The notes beneath the pieces were generated by a model, which ran no database searches, was not told where the DNA came from, and was given only the letters and a program-made list of their open reading frames with translations. Positions 7,398 to 13,939 of a stretch of DNA of 34,584 nt are shown here, piece by piece (position 1 is the stretch's first letter; every line of letters begins with the position of its first letter). The stretch comes from Actinomycetota bacterium (GTDB lineage Bacteria > Actinomycetota > Actinomycetes > Actinomycetales > Microbacteriaceae): positions 1 to 34,584 of the forward strand of contig JAUZFP010000120.1 in assembly GCA_030838475.1 (NCBI GenBank), written 5' to 3'. Both the position numbers and the translations under genes were made by a program.

Positions 7398-7972
7398 GCG
7401 ACACGTTTGACGGACACCAGCGGGAGAGGCTCCCGGCGATCGCACTTGAAGACCTGTTCGCGGGAGCAGCGTACCAACCGCCGCGCCTCGAGGACGACCC
7501 AGCAGCCCGCATCTTGGGTCTCGTCGTGGATCCCGCGCTCCGTTTTGATGGATCCGCGGTCAAGCGTGCGCGGATAAGAGCGGGTCTGAAGCTACCCCTG
7601 CTCGTCCAGAAGCTCATTCAGCGAGGATGGGAGGTCACCAATTCTGAAGCGCTTGGCTGGGAAAACGGCAGGTCGGGCGCGATCGCGCCCGCGTTGATTG
7701 CTGCGGTCGCCGACATTGTTGGGGCGTCACAGAGCAGCCTCGCGGCGAGTGCGCCCACAAATGACCCTGTTTCGGCAATTCGAACATCGGAGTCATTTCG
7801 CCAACTCGTAACCCGTGCCGCTGAAGCGCTGTCTGTGCCTTGGGACGTGGCCGCCGCCAAACTCGAGTCCGCTGCCGCCATTCCGGTTCACCGAGGTGGC
7901 ACGCCAGATATCGACGCGGCATTGCAATCGCTAGAGGTGCTTGTCGAGGAGCTCGAAAGCCGACGACGATGA
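7394..7972 (+). CDS. HTH-containing regulatory protein (putative repressor or anti-sigma partner)
   Basis: This is a 192-residue protein starting with GTG in a 4-bp overlap with the sigma-factor stop. Residues about 55-115 (GSAVKRARIRAGLKLPLLVQKL, then WEVTNSEALGWENGRSG) follow the pattern of XRE/Cro-type DNA-binding domains, though weakly. The C-terminal half is helical and ends in an acidic segment (LQSLEVLVEELESRRR). Sandwiched between a sigma factor and an ImmA/IrrE peptidase, it is the natural candidate substrate of that peptidase, by analogy with ImmR-ImmA, DdrO-IrrE and CapH-CapP pairs. It could repress the operon, bind the sigma factor, or both. Confidence 0.65.
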   Translation: MSDTFDGHQRERLPAIALEDLFAGAAYQPPRLEDDPAARILGLVVDPALRFDGSAVKRARIRAGLKLPLLVQKLIQRGWEVTNSEALGWENGRSGAIAPALIAAVADIVGASQSSLAASAPTNDPVSAIRTSESFRQLVTRAAEALSVPWDVAAAKLESAAAIPVHRGGTPDIDAALQSLEVLVEELESRRR

Positions 7973-8979
7973 AGTTCGACAAGCTGGTTAAGGTCGCAGT
8001 CGGCGACTTGGCACCAGACGTTCGCGAGAGCTTCGTGCTTGACCCGATCCGAACCGTCGAGGAATGTTTCAAGCTGTCCACCCGCGCCGTCGATCATCTG
8101 GGCGATGTGCGCGGCGACGGTGGAGCATGCGACGGGATGTCCTACCTTGACCACGGGGTGCTGCTGTACGCGCCGTCTCCGTACAGCAATCGTCAGAACT
8201 TCACCGTCGCCCATGAATTCGCGCATTGGCTGATCGAGCACAATGACTTCCTCATCGGCTGGGTTGCCGATCAGGACAAGCCTGAGCGCATTCTGGAGTC
8301 GCTGTGCGACGCGATCGCTCAAGTGCTCCTGCTGCCTGATGATTTGATCGACAGCGCAATCAGCCATCCGATTCGAGCTGCACAGGTCGTCGAACTACAA
8401 ACGCAGTCGTCAGCGGGCCTGCCGGTGTGCGCCATCGCTGCGGCCACTCGACTACGAAGCCCAGGAGCAATTGTCCTAATCGATCGCAAGACTATGCAGG
8501 TCACAAGCTCGAGCGTTCATCCTGACGCAGACAAAGGGTGGCCAACGGTCATCCCGTGGCCCGGCGAGACTGTCCCGTCGGGACACTTTCTCGCATCAAT
8601 GGTCGAGGAAACCCATGACACGCGTCACTCTTCTTGGCGCAACAAGTGGGGGCGCAGCGAAGACTATTTCGTCGACGCGGTAGCGACCGAGCGGCTAATT
8701 TGCGCGGTCTTCTCGGCCGACGACATCTGGGGCCTCTCGGCGCTTCCGTACCTCGTCGACCACCAGTATGTCGTGCGCCCGAAGGGGGCATTTCAATGTT
8801 GCGGCGAATGGCGCGAAGTCCGGGGATATCCGTGCCCGCGGTGCGGTCAAGGGTTCTGCCCGCTCTGTGGCAACTGCAAATGCACCAAGGTTGCATCGAC
8901 AGAGCAGAAATGCAGTCAATGCTTCACGATCACTCCGGCTCATCTGCTGACCGATGGGCGTTGTGAGATGTGCGCATAG
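7969..8979 (+). CDS. ImmA/IrrE-family zinc metallopeptidase with Cys-rich C-terminal zinc domain
   Basis: The protein has 336 residues. ATG 7969 overlaps the upstream stop (ATGA), and upstream in-frame codons lie inside the HTH gene. The core carries A-H82-E83-F-A-H86, the HExxH zinc site, and E110 in E-x6-A-x2-L-L-L-P123 fits the third ligand. The last 60 residues (277-336) hold 12 cysteines, mostly in C-x2-C pairs (289/292, 297/300, 315/318, 332/335, plus C303-x-C305), so two or more zinc ribbons or treble clefs are likely. These could sense damage or redox state, or bind a partner. The expected role is cleavage of the adjacent HTH protein, which would release the operon. The 77-bp gap after it contains an inverted repeat. 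Confidence 0.85.
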   Translation: MKFDKLVKVAVGDLAPDVRESFVLDPIRTVEECFKLSTRAVDHLGDVRGDGGACDGMSYLDHGVLLYAPSPYSNRQNFTVAHEFAHWLIEHNDFLIGWVADQDKPERILESLCDAIAQVLLLPDDLIDSAISHPIRAAQVVELQTQSSAGLPVCAIAAATRLRSPGAIVLIDRKTMQVTSSSVHPDADKGWPTVIPWPGETVPSGHFLASMVEETHDTRHSSWRNKWGRSEDYFVDAVATERLICAVFSADDIWGLSALPYLVDHQYVVRPKGAFQCCGEWREVRGYPCPRCGQGFCPLCGNCKCTKVASTEQKCSQCFTITPAHLLTDGRCEMCA

Positions 8980-9013
8980 ATCGACTTATATCTGTCTGCG
9001 CCATCTCGACTAA

Positions 9014-9046
9014 CAAGTGAAGTCCTTAAACACAATCACTTGGAGG
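9014..9046 (+). promoter_or_regulatory. Inverted repeat reaching the ribosome binding site of the Ubl gene
   Basis: CAAGTGA (9014-9020) and TCACTTG (9036-9042) form a perfect 7-bp inverted repeat with a 15-nt spacer. The right arm shares its last G with GGAGG (9042-9046), the binding site for ATG 9057. It could be an operator or an RNA hairpin that limits translation. Confidence 0.45.
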
Positions 9047-9056
9047 TACGAGCACC

Positions 9057-9326
9057 ATGGGTATTAGCGACATGTCGGAGCCATCGAAGAAGGACGACAA
9101 GATCTTCGGGATCGAAGTCAACCGCAAGCCGGTTGGGATGATCGGCAAGTTCCACACCGGACTGCAGATCAAGGAGTCCGCGATCAAGGAGGGCGTCAAG
9201 ATCAAGCTTGACTTCTTCCTGGTCGAGCGCAAGGGCAACCAGTCGATTCCCATCGCCGACGACCAGGTTGTCGAGCTGCACGAGGACATGAAGTTCCGCG
9301 CGAACGACGGCGAAGACAACTCCTGA
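9057..9326 (+). CDS. Ubiquitin-like (multiubiquitin-type) beta-grasp protein
   Basis: This is an 89-residue protein with a disordered N-terminus (MGISDMSEPSKKDDK) followed by one compact unit (residues 16-82). Its pattern (IFGIEVNRKPVGMIGK, TGLQIKESAIKEG, KLDFFLVERKG, then DDQVVELHEDMKFRA) matches the bacterial multiubiquitin family as I know it. Only one copy of the domain is present. The tail NDGEDNS has no terminal Gly-Gly; a single Gly85 could be exposed by trimming. GGAGG precedes the ATG by 10 nt. The stop overlaps the E2-like start by 1 bp, so this is probably the modifier protein of a Ubl pathway built by the next two genes. Confidence 0.65.
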   Translation: MGISDMSEPSKKDDKIFGIEVNRKPVGMIGKFHTGLQIKESAIKEGVKIKLDFFLVERKGNQSIPIADDQVVELHEDMKFRANDGEDNS

Positions 9327-9730
9327 TGGCTCTCACTAACGAGGTGGCGCGCGCCATCGAGGAGGTGCGCGCCACCTTTCCCGAATCCACGGTGACGTCC
9401 GACGAGGACGGCAGCGGCGGCGCTTTCGTAACCGTCAGCGAGCTGTCGATCGGATCTCGGTTCAGTGAGTCGATGTCTTGGCTTGGCTTCCACATCACGT
9501 TCAACTACCCCGAAGCTCAGGTCTACCCGCACTTTGGCGTGCCAGGGCTCACTCGTCCGGACGGGAGCGAATACGAAGCAGGCGACGGCATCCAGCAGGT
9601 CGAGTGGGGCCCGGACACGAATAAGGCGAAGGCGACGCAGTTCTCGCGGTCGAGCACTCGATGGGACCCGGTCGTCGACACCGCGGCTAACAAGCTTCTC
9701 CGTGTTCTGGAGTGGCTCCGCGATGGCTAA
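9326..9730 (+). CDS. E2-like (UBC-fold) protein without a cysteine
   Basis: This is a 134-residue protein. The helix at 4-18, the strand VTVSEL, then LGFHITFNYPEAQVYPHFGVPGL (about 53-75) resemble the beta-meander and 'YP..P' segment of E2/UBC folds. The C-terminal helix DTAANKLLRVLEWLR fits the final E2 helix. The whole sequence contains no cysteine, so it cannot form the usual thioester. It might be a scaffold, might present the Ubl, or might act by a non-thioester route. Its position between a Ubl and an E1 gene, with overlaps of 1 and 8 bp, supports the family call more than the sequence alone does. Confidence 0.55.
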   Translation: MALTNEVARAIEEVRATFPESTVTSDEDGSGGAFVTVSELSIGSRFSESMSWLGFHITFNYPEAQVYPHFGVPGLTRPDGSEYEAGDGIQQVEWGPDTNKAKATQFSRSSTRWDPVVDTAANKLLRVLEWLRDG

Positions 9731-11156
9731 TTCCTGGAAGATCGTTATCGCGCAGCCGCACTGGCGCGAGCTCGAGGCACATCTCTTTCCTGGCGACGAC
9801 GACGAGCACGCAGCGGTGCTCCGGTGTGGTCTCGCACGCTCGAAGCGAGGCTATCGCCTCCTCGTCCACGACGTCGTCATCGCGCGCGATGGCGTCGACT
9901 ACGTTCCTGGCACCCGCGGCTACCGTCGTCTCCTCCCCGAATTCGTGTCCGACGTCGCGGAGAGTTGCGCCGACGAGCAGTTGATCTACATCGGAGTCCA
10001 TTGCCATGGCGGCGACAACGAAGTCGAGTTCTCAAATACCGACATCGCGTCGCACGAGCGAGGGTACCCGGCCCTCCTGGACATCACTGCGGCGCCAGCA
10101 GTCGGAGCCTTGGTCTTCGCAGAGCGCGCCGTCGCCGGAGACATCTGGCTCGCAGACGGCAACCGAGTCGAGATCTCAGAGCTCTTGGTCGTCGGACGCC
10201 CACAGATTCATCTCACCCCTCAACCGATTCGGTCGCGCGCAGCAGCGAGGGGGTATGACCGCCAGGTTCGCCTGTTCGGCGACCGCGGACAGGACATTCT
10301 TTCGCGCCAGAAGGTGGCCATCATCGGCCTCGGCGGCGCTGGTTCCCTTGTGTCGGAATACCTCGCACGCCTTGGCGTCGGCACATTACTCCTCGTTGAT
10401 CCCGATCGTGTCGAGACCACAAACCTCCCGCGCCTCGTCGGTGCGCGACGATTCGATGCGATGGCCTGGCTGACAAACGAGGACCGACCTGTTCTCATCC
10501 AGCGACTCGGTCACGCGCTTGCTCGTTACAAGGTCGATGTCGCCGCCCGCGTGGCCCGCCAGGCAAGCCCGGACATTCACATCGATACGCTCGCTGACGA
10601 TGTGATCGAGCCAAATGTGGCTGCAGCGCTCACGGACTGTGATTTCGTGTTTTTGTGTGCAGACTCACATTCCGCTCGGCGATTGACCGACGTGCTCACG
10701 CATCAGTATTTGATTCCTTCGGCTGAGGTCGGCGCCAAGATCAACCTCGACGAAGATTCCGGCGACGTGACCGATGTCTTCTCAGTGTCGCGCGTTAGTT
10801 CCCCCGGCGGAGGGTGTCTCCGCTGCAACTTTCTGGTGTCGCCACGGCTGCTCCAGGAGGAGGGGAAAAGCGACGGTGAGCGCCGCAGAGGGCGATACCT
10901 GGACGATGAAGATGTGTCGTCGCCGAGCGTGATCGCGTTGAATGCCGTCGCAGCGAGCCAGGCAGTCGATGACTACCTCATGGCGGTTACTGGCCTAGTC
11001 GATCCTTCAGTCGACCTCGATCGCTGGGTCGGGTTCCATCCCGCGACCGACGAGCTCGAAGAGTTCACGCTGCGGAAGGATCCCACATGCACCAGCTGCG
11101 GTCCGACCCGATTCGCGCGCGGCGACGCTGTTCGCTTGCCGGTGCGCTTGAAGTAG
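9723..11156 (+). CDS. JAB (JAMM) protease - E1-like ThiF/MoeB adenylyltransferase fusion
   Basis: The protein has 477 residues; ATG 9723 overlaps the E2-like gene by 8 bp, and the longer in-frame extension lies within that gene. The N-terminal domain (about 1-160) carries a JAMM-like set: E28, H93-C-H95, then S104-N-T-D107 (8 residues between the second His and Ser rather than the usual 7). The E1 domain begins with GYDRQVRLFG (178-186). It has the ATP loop GLGGAGS (202-208), D226, and N234-x2-R237. C365/C368 and C456/C459 fit the structural zinc site of ThiF/MoeB proteins. It should adenylate the C-terminus of the Ubl, while the JAB half would process or remove it. This fusion, the Ubl and the E2-like protein form one operon. 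Confidence 0.85.
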   Translation: MANSWKIVIAQPHWRELEAHLFPGDDDEHAAVLRCGLARSKRGYRLLVHDVVIARDGVDYVPGTRGYRRLLPEFVSDVAESCADEQLIYIGVHCHGGDNEVEFSNTDIASHERGYPALLDITAAPAVGALVFAERAVAGDIWLADGNRVEISELLVVGRPQIHLTPQPIRSRAAARGYDRQVRLFGDRGQDILSRQKVAIIGLGGAGSLVSEYLARLGVGTLLLVDPDRVETTNLPRLVGARRFDAMAWLTNEDRPVLIQRLGHALARYKVDVAARVARQASPDIHIDTLADDVIEPNVAAALTDCDFVFLCADSHSARRLTDVLTHQYLIPSAEVGAKINLDEDSGDVTDVFSVSRVSSPGGGCLRCNFLVSPRLLQEEGKSDGERRRGRYLDDEDVSSPSVIALNAVAASQAVDDYLMAVTGLVDPSVDLDRWVGFHPATDELEEFTLRKDPTCTSCGPTRFARGDAVRLPVRLK

Positions 11157-11265
11157 TTCGCAAGGTTTGCCTATTTTGACACTGTCCGGCCCCCCGTTTT
11201 TCGGTCCATTCCTTGTGTCTCTATTTATTGTCTCGAGACCATCGCAGAGGGCGGCGAAGACAAGG

Positions 11266-11375
11266 GAGTTCGAACGCGGGGGCGCAGAGTTCGAACGCGA
11301 CAGCCCCAATCTCCGATTTCTGTACAGAGCGACCGAAATGCGACCAGTTCAGGAACCCTAGGAGATAGTTCGAAC
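11266..11375. repeat. Cluster of GTTCGAAC palindromes
   Basis: GAGTTCGAACGCG is repeated exactly at 11266-11278 and 11287-11299 (21 bp apart, two helical turns). Another GTTCGAAC occurs at 11368-11375, and a fourth at 11460 within the att-like copy. A further GTTCGAAC lies at 5407 by the left junction. They may be recombinase arm sites, regulator sites, or fragments of tRNA T-loops. Confidence 0.5.
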
Positions 11376-11451
11376 TTTGCTCCTCGGAGGCACGGAACAA
11401 CAACACGAAGCTGGTCAGACAAGCCTCTTCGATAGCACTCGCTCAAGTTCC

Positions 11452-11488
11452 GGGGTCAAGTTCGAACATTGTCGCCTTAGGTCCACTG
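11452..11488. repeat. Degenerate tRNA-Ala 3'-end / attachment-site-like sequence, right copy
   Basis: These 37 nt match the left copy (5491-5527) at 32 of 37 positions. The end TTAGGTCCACTGCATTGGATGCCCC also aligns with the true tRNA end and its terminator (1709-1734). This is the expected look of an old attR, in which the displaced 3' end of the target tRNA is left behind. Confidence 0.6.
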
Positions 11489-11492
11489 CATT

Positions 11493-11528
11493 GGATGCCC
11501 CGCTCGAATTCGCTCGCGCGGGGCATCC
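11493..11528 (+). terminator. Terminator hairpin resembling the tRNA-Ala terminator
   Basis: GGATGCCCCGC (11493-11503) pairs perfectly with GCGGGGCATCC (11518-11528), followed by TTCATCT. Stem sequence and loop style match 1727-1759, so it may be the original downstream flank of the tRNA. Confidence 0.75.
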
Positions 11529-11833
11529 TTCATCTCGAAAGAAGGTTTGCGGTGGCGACGAAGAGCGAGCAGACGACACGGCCTTCTCAGCTAGTGGCGG
11601 ATACCCGAAGTTGGCGTGTGTGATCAAGTTCGTTGGGAGTATGCCTCCATGTGAATGGCGAAGTGCTTCGCGAGATCTTGTGGGAACTCAGCGCATGACC
11701 GATAGCGGATGAGCGGTTGCTCAGGGAATCTGCACGAGAGTTGACATTCATTCGCGGAGGTTCATTGAGCAAGACTGAATCCCCTCGCAAAATGAATCGC
11801 GACGGAACCGCGCACGGTTAGGTCTCTAGAGGG

Positions 11834-11870
11834 CGTTTCCTATTTGGAAACGGCTATTCCTATTGGAATA
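11834..11870. promoter_or_regulatory. Tandem operator-like palindromes upstream of the 11988 operon
   Basis: CGTTTCC-TATTT-GGAAACG (11834-11852) and TATTCC-TATT-GGAATA (11855-11870) are both perfect inverted repeats. They share TTCCTATT..GGAA and have centres about 20 bp apart, so a dimeric regulator could bind both on one face of the helix. Confidence 0.55.
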
Positions 11871-11894
11871 AACTGTCGGCATCCTGAACCCAGA

Positions 11895-11920
11895 AACGGT
11901 TGCGAGCGCGAGCAACCGTT
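11895..11920 (+). other. Hairpin in the probable 5' untranslated region
   Basis: AACGGTTGC (11895-11903) pairs with GCAACCGTT (11912-11920) around an 8-nt loop. No T-run follows. It could be an attenuator, an mRNA-stability element or another operator. Confidence 0.4.
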
Positions 11921-11987
11921 GCCCACCAAGGGAATGGCGCCCAAGCGTGCTCCAGGTTGTCACCGTCCTAGACAAGGGAGTTGAGCC

Positions 11988-12923
11988 ATGTTGGCAGAGG
12001 ACTATCCGAGCGGTCAGACGACAGGGGTTGAACTTAACCGGTCACTCGCCGGCGGGGGCGATTCGCAGGAGGCTATCGCTATCGCAATCGCAGCGAGCAA
12101 GGACTGGAACGAGTTTCGACGCCACGGGGACGCAAGAAAGACGCCCGCCGAGGTTCGCGAGGCTCGCCGTACCATAGTGGGCGCGTGGTTTCGCAGCTTG
12201 GGTGTCGAAGATGCGGCGGAGACCGTGAGCAAGTACGGGCGCGAACGGTTTGATCAGCTCATCCAAATCGCCGGTCGCTACGACCGGTTTGCACCCGCAC
12301 CGGCACCGGCACCGAAGAAGAACCTCGACATCGGTGAAATGTGGTGGGCACAGACCGACTATTGGGCCGCATCGAGTCCCATAGGCACGCTGGCATATTT
12401 CGACAGCAATGCCGGCGGCGTGAATTTTGTCGGCCAACTTGATTGGGACGACGGCGACCTGATCATCACCCAGCTTGGCCTCAGGGCAACGTTCGGCCTC
12501 GGAACCGACCGACTCCCAGCCCCCGGGACCTACTGGTCGCGACCACCGTCCACGCTGATGGGCGACATTACTGGATTCACCGGCATGAGCTGGCCGGGAT
12601 TCGGCGACCAGTGGGCCAAGTGTTGGCTGAACTCGTCGCAAACGGTCCGCAATAAGACCGGACAGATCCTTGCCCAAGGCGCCGGCTCGGTGCGACCGGT
12701 GTTCCTCGAGGACGACGGCAGTTATGCGGTGGCGTCGCTGCCTGGGCGACTCCCTCTGCAAGATGTGTCATTCGACATCGTGCCGGGTGAGGTCATCACG
12801 ATTACTGTCGAGGCGACGTTCGACATTCAACTTGAGGGCACCTCCACAATTCGATTCGGCAACTTAGGCGGTCTCGTGCCGGCATTTGTTCGGATCCCGC
12901 AGTGGACCCTTACACCAGCCTGA
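11988..12923 (+). CDS. Unknown beta-rich protein with helical N-terminal domain
   Basis: This is a 311-residue protein with no family that I recognise. Residues 1-95 look helical and charged. A proline-alanine linker (APAPAPAPKK, about 100-110) follows, and the rest (GTLAYFDSN, GQLDWDDGDLIITQLGLRATFGL, EVITITVEATFDIQLEGTSTIRFG) suggests a beta-sandwich rich in Trp and Gly. There is no signal peptide or membrane segment. The ATG is preceded by GGGAG. It is followed after 22 bp by a second unknown beta-rich gene of similar size, so the two are probably one operon and one complex. The upstream region carries two palindromes and a hairpin, so it is likely tightly regulated. Confidence 0.65.
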   Translation: MLAEDYPSGQTTGVELNRSLAGGGDSQEAIAIAIAASKDWNEFRRHGDARKTPAEVREARRTIVGAWFRSLGVEDAAETVSKYGRERFDQLIQIAGRYDRFAPAPAPAPKKNLDIGEMWWAQTDYWAASSPIGTLAYFDSNAGGVNFVGQLDWDDGDLIITQLGLRATFGLGTDRLPAPGTYWSRPPSTLMGDITGFTGMSWPGFGDQWAKCWLNSSQTVRNKTGQILAQGAGSVRPVFLEDDGSYAVASLPGRLPLQDVSFDIVPGEVITITVEATFDIQLEGTSTIRFGNLGGLVPAFVRIPQWTLTPA

Positions 12924-12945
12924 ACCAAAACTATTTGGAGGAACG

Positions 12946-13890
12946 ATGCCAACACCGCGGGTCGACGCAATGTCCCAAAGCAAAGTCAAATGGGAAGACG
13001 TGGAGAAGCAATCACGAGCCAGGAACGAAACAGTTGAAAGATTGGTGAGTTCGCTCGGACTAGCGGATGTCTTCTCGGTGGCAGCGAAAGGCCTGCCGAA
13101 ACTCGCGCGCCGGCCGGCAAAACTTGCCAAATCACCGCACCCCGGCACACCGTCGCGGGAGCTCCTGGATCATTTCACTTTCACGACCCCGATCAGGCTC
13201 CCGGAAGACAGGCCGCACCGCGCAGCTCCGGTGCGACAGGGCCCGTTTCATAGTATCGAGTTTCTTATGCCACCATTTCTGCCGGGAATACTGCCGTCGC
13301 CTCTACCGCATGGTGGCAATCCGCCCCACTCGCACTACGTCGCTGTGAGTGATGACGGCTTCAACTTTTTCAGTGTGATCGACGACGACTCCAGTCAGCT
13401 CTTTGACGACGCGAACCTTTACCTGCCGATTACGCCACGTACGTCTGGTGGCTCTTTGTCTTTCCGGCCCTGGATCCAATTCAACTATCAGCGATATCTC
13501 CAAGCCGCAGGCTTTGCGGAGGCGCACAGCCGTGGCCGAGTGAACAGCGCCATTTATTCGTCGGCGCACCCCCGGCCAGGTGCCGGACCTCTGCGCCTGG
13601 AGGGCATCGCTCCCGGTGCGGTCTTGTGGGACACGCGGTATTCGAGCGCCTCTCCCAACTCGACGGGTCATCAACATCCGACGGACCCCTCGGACGGGGA
13701 GGGAACCGTCTGGCCTCCGAGCGTTCAGGTCGACATCGGCAACGTTAATCAGAGTCGGCACTATTTCGGCCTCGTACAGGTCGAAGTCAGTTCGGATGCG
13801 GACGGCCGACATTTGTTCTACGCGAGCGGTTCTCGCGTGTCACTTTTCGTGACTGTCCCATGGGCAGTCGTAGAACAGAGCGCCTCCTAA
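12946..13890 (+). CDS. Unknown beta-rich protein, partner of the 11988 gene
   Basis: This is a 314-residue protein of unknown family. ATG 12946 was chosen because TTGGAGG lies 5-6 nt upstream; the longer in-frame start at 12886 falls inside the previous gene. The N-terminal 70 residues are helical and basic (WEDVEKQSRARNETVERLV, then LPKLARRPAKLAKS). The rest looks beta-rich (FHSIEFLMPPFLPG, SHYVAVSDDGFNFFSVIDDD, HYFGLVQVEVSSD, RVSLFVTVPWAVV). The His-rich segments HGGNPPHSHY and GHQHP could bind a metal. No transport signal is seen. The operon ends before the convergent LysR gene. Confidence 0.65.
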   Translation: MPTPRVDAMSQSKVKWEDVEKQSRARNETVERLVSSLGLADVFSVAAKGLPKLARRPAKLAKSPHPGTPSRELLDHFTFTTPIRLPEDRPHRAAPVRQGPFHSIEFLMPPFLPGILPSPLPHGGNPPHSHYVAVSDDGFNFFSVIDDDSSQLFDDANLYLPITPRTSGGSLSFRPWIQFNYQRYLQAAGFAEAHSRGRVNSAIYSSAHPRPGAGPLRLEGIAPGAVLWDTRYSSASPNSTGHQHPTDPSDGEGTVWPPSVQVDIGNVNQSRHYFGLVQVEVSSDADGRHLFYASGSRVSLFVTVPWAVVEQSAS

Positions 13891-13939
13891 GCCTCGCCTT
13901 GGCGCAGTATCCAATTGGAGGAGAACAAGAGCTACAGCC

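Larger units (their letters stand above)
11157..11987. other. Non-coding junction region between module B and the 11988 operon
   Basis: There is no credible gene in these 831 bases. In order, the region holds four copies of the palindrome GTTCGAAC (11268, 11289, 11368, 11460), the right att-like copy 11452-11488, a terminator hairpin 11493-11528, two operator-like palindromes 11834-11870 and a 9-bp-stem hairpin 11895-11920. Base composition is more A/T-rich than the backbone. Confidence 0.6.

Noticed and set aside
7840-7968. N-terminal extension of the second ImmA/IrrE gene
   Set aside because: It lies within the HTH gene and is Arg-rich; ATG 7969 overlaps the stop in the same way as the other genes of the unit.
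9465-9722. N-terminal extension of the JAB-E1 gene
   Set aside because: The extension is Arg/Ser-rich shadow of the E2-like gene; the JAB-like domain begins right after ATG 9723.
11266-11299. SOS (LexA) box in the GTTCGAAC cluster
   Set aside because: The actinobacterial LexA site has CGAAC and GTTCG separated by 4 nt; here the gap is 13 nt.
1760-13939. Integrase, transposase or CRISPR array in the accessory region
   Set aside because: None of the reading frames shows recombinase motifs, and no regularly spaced repeat array is present.
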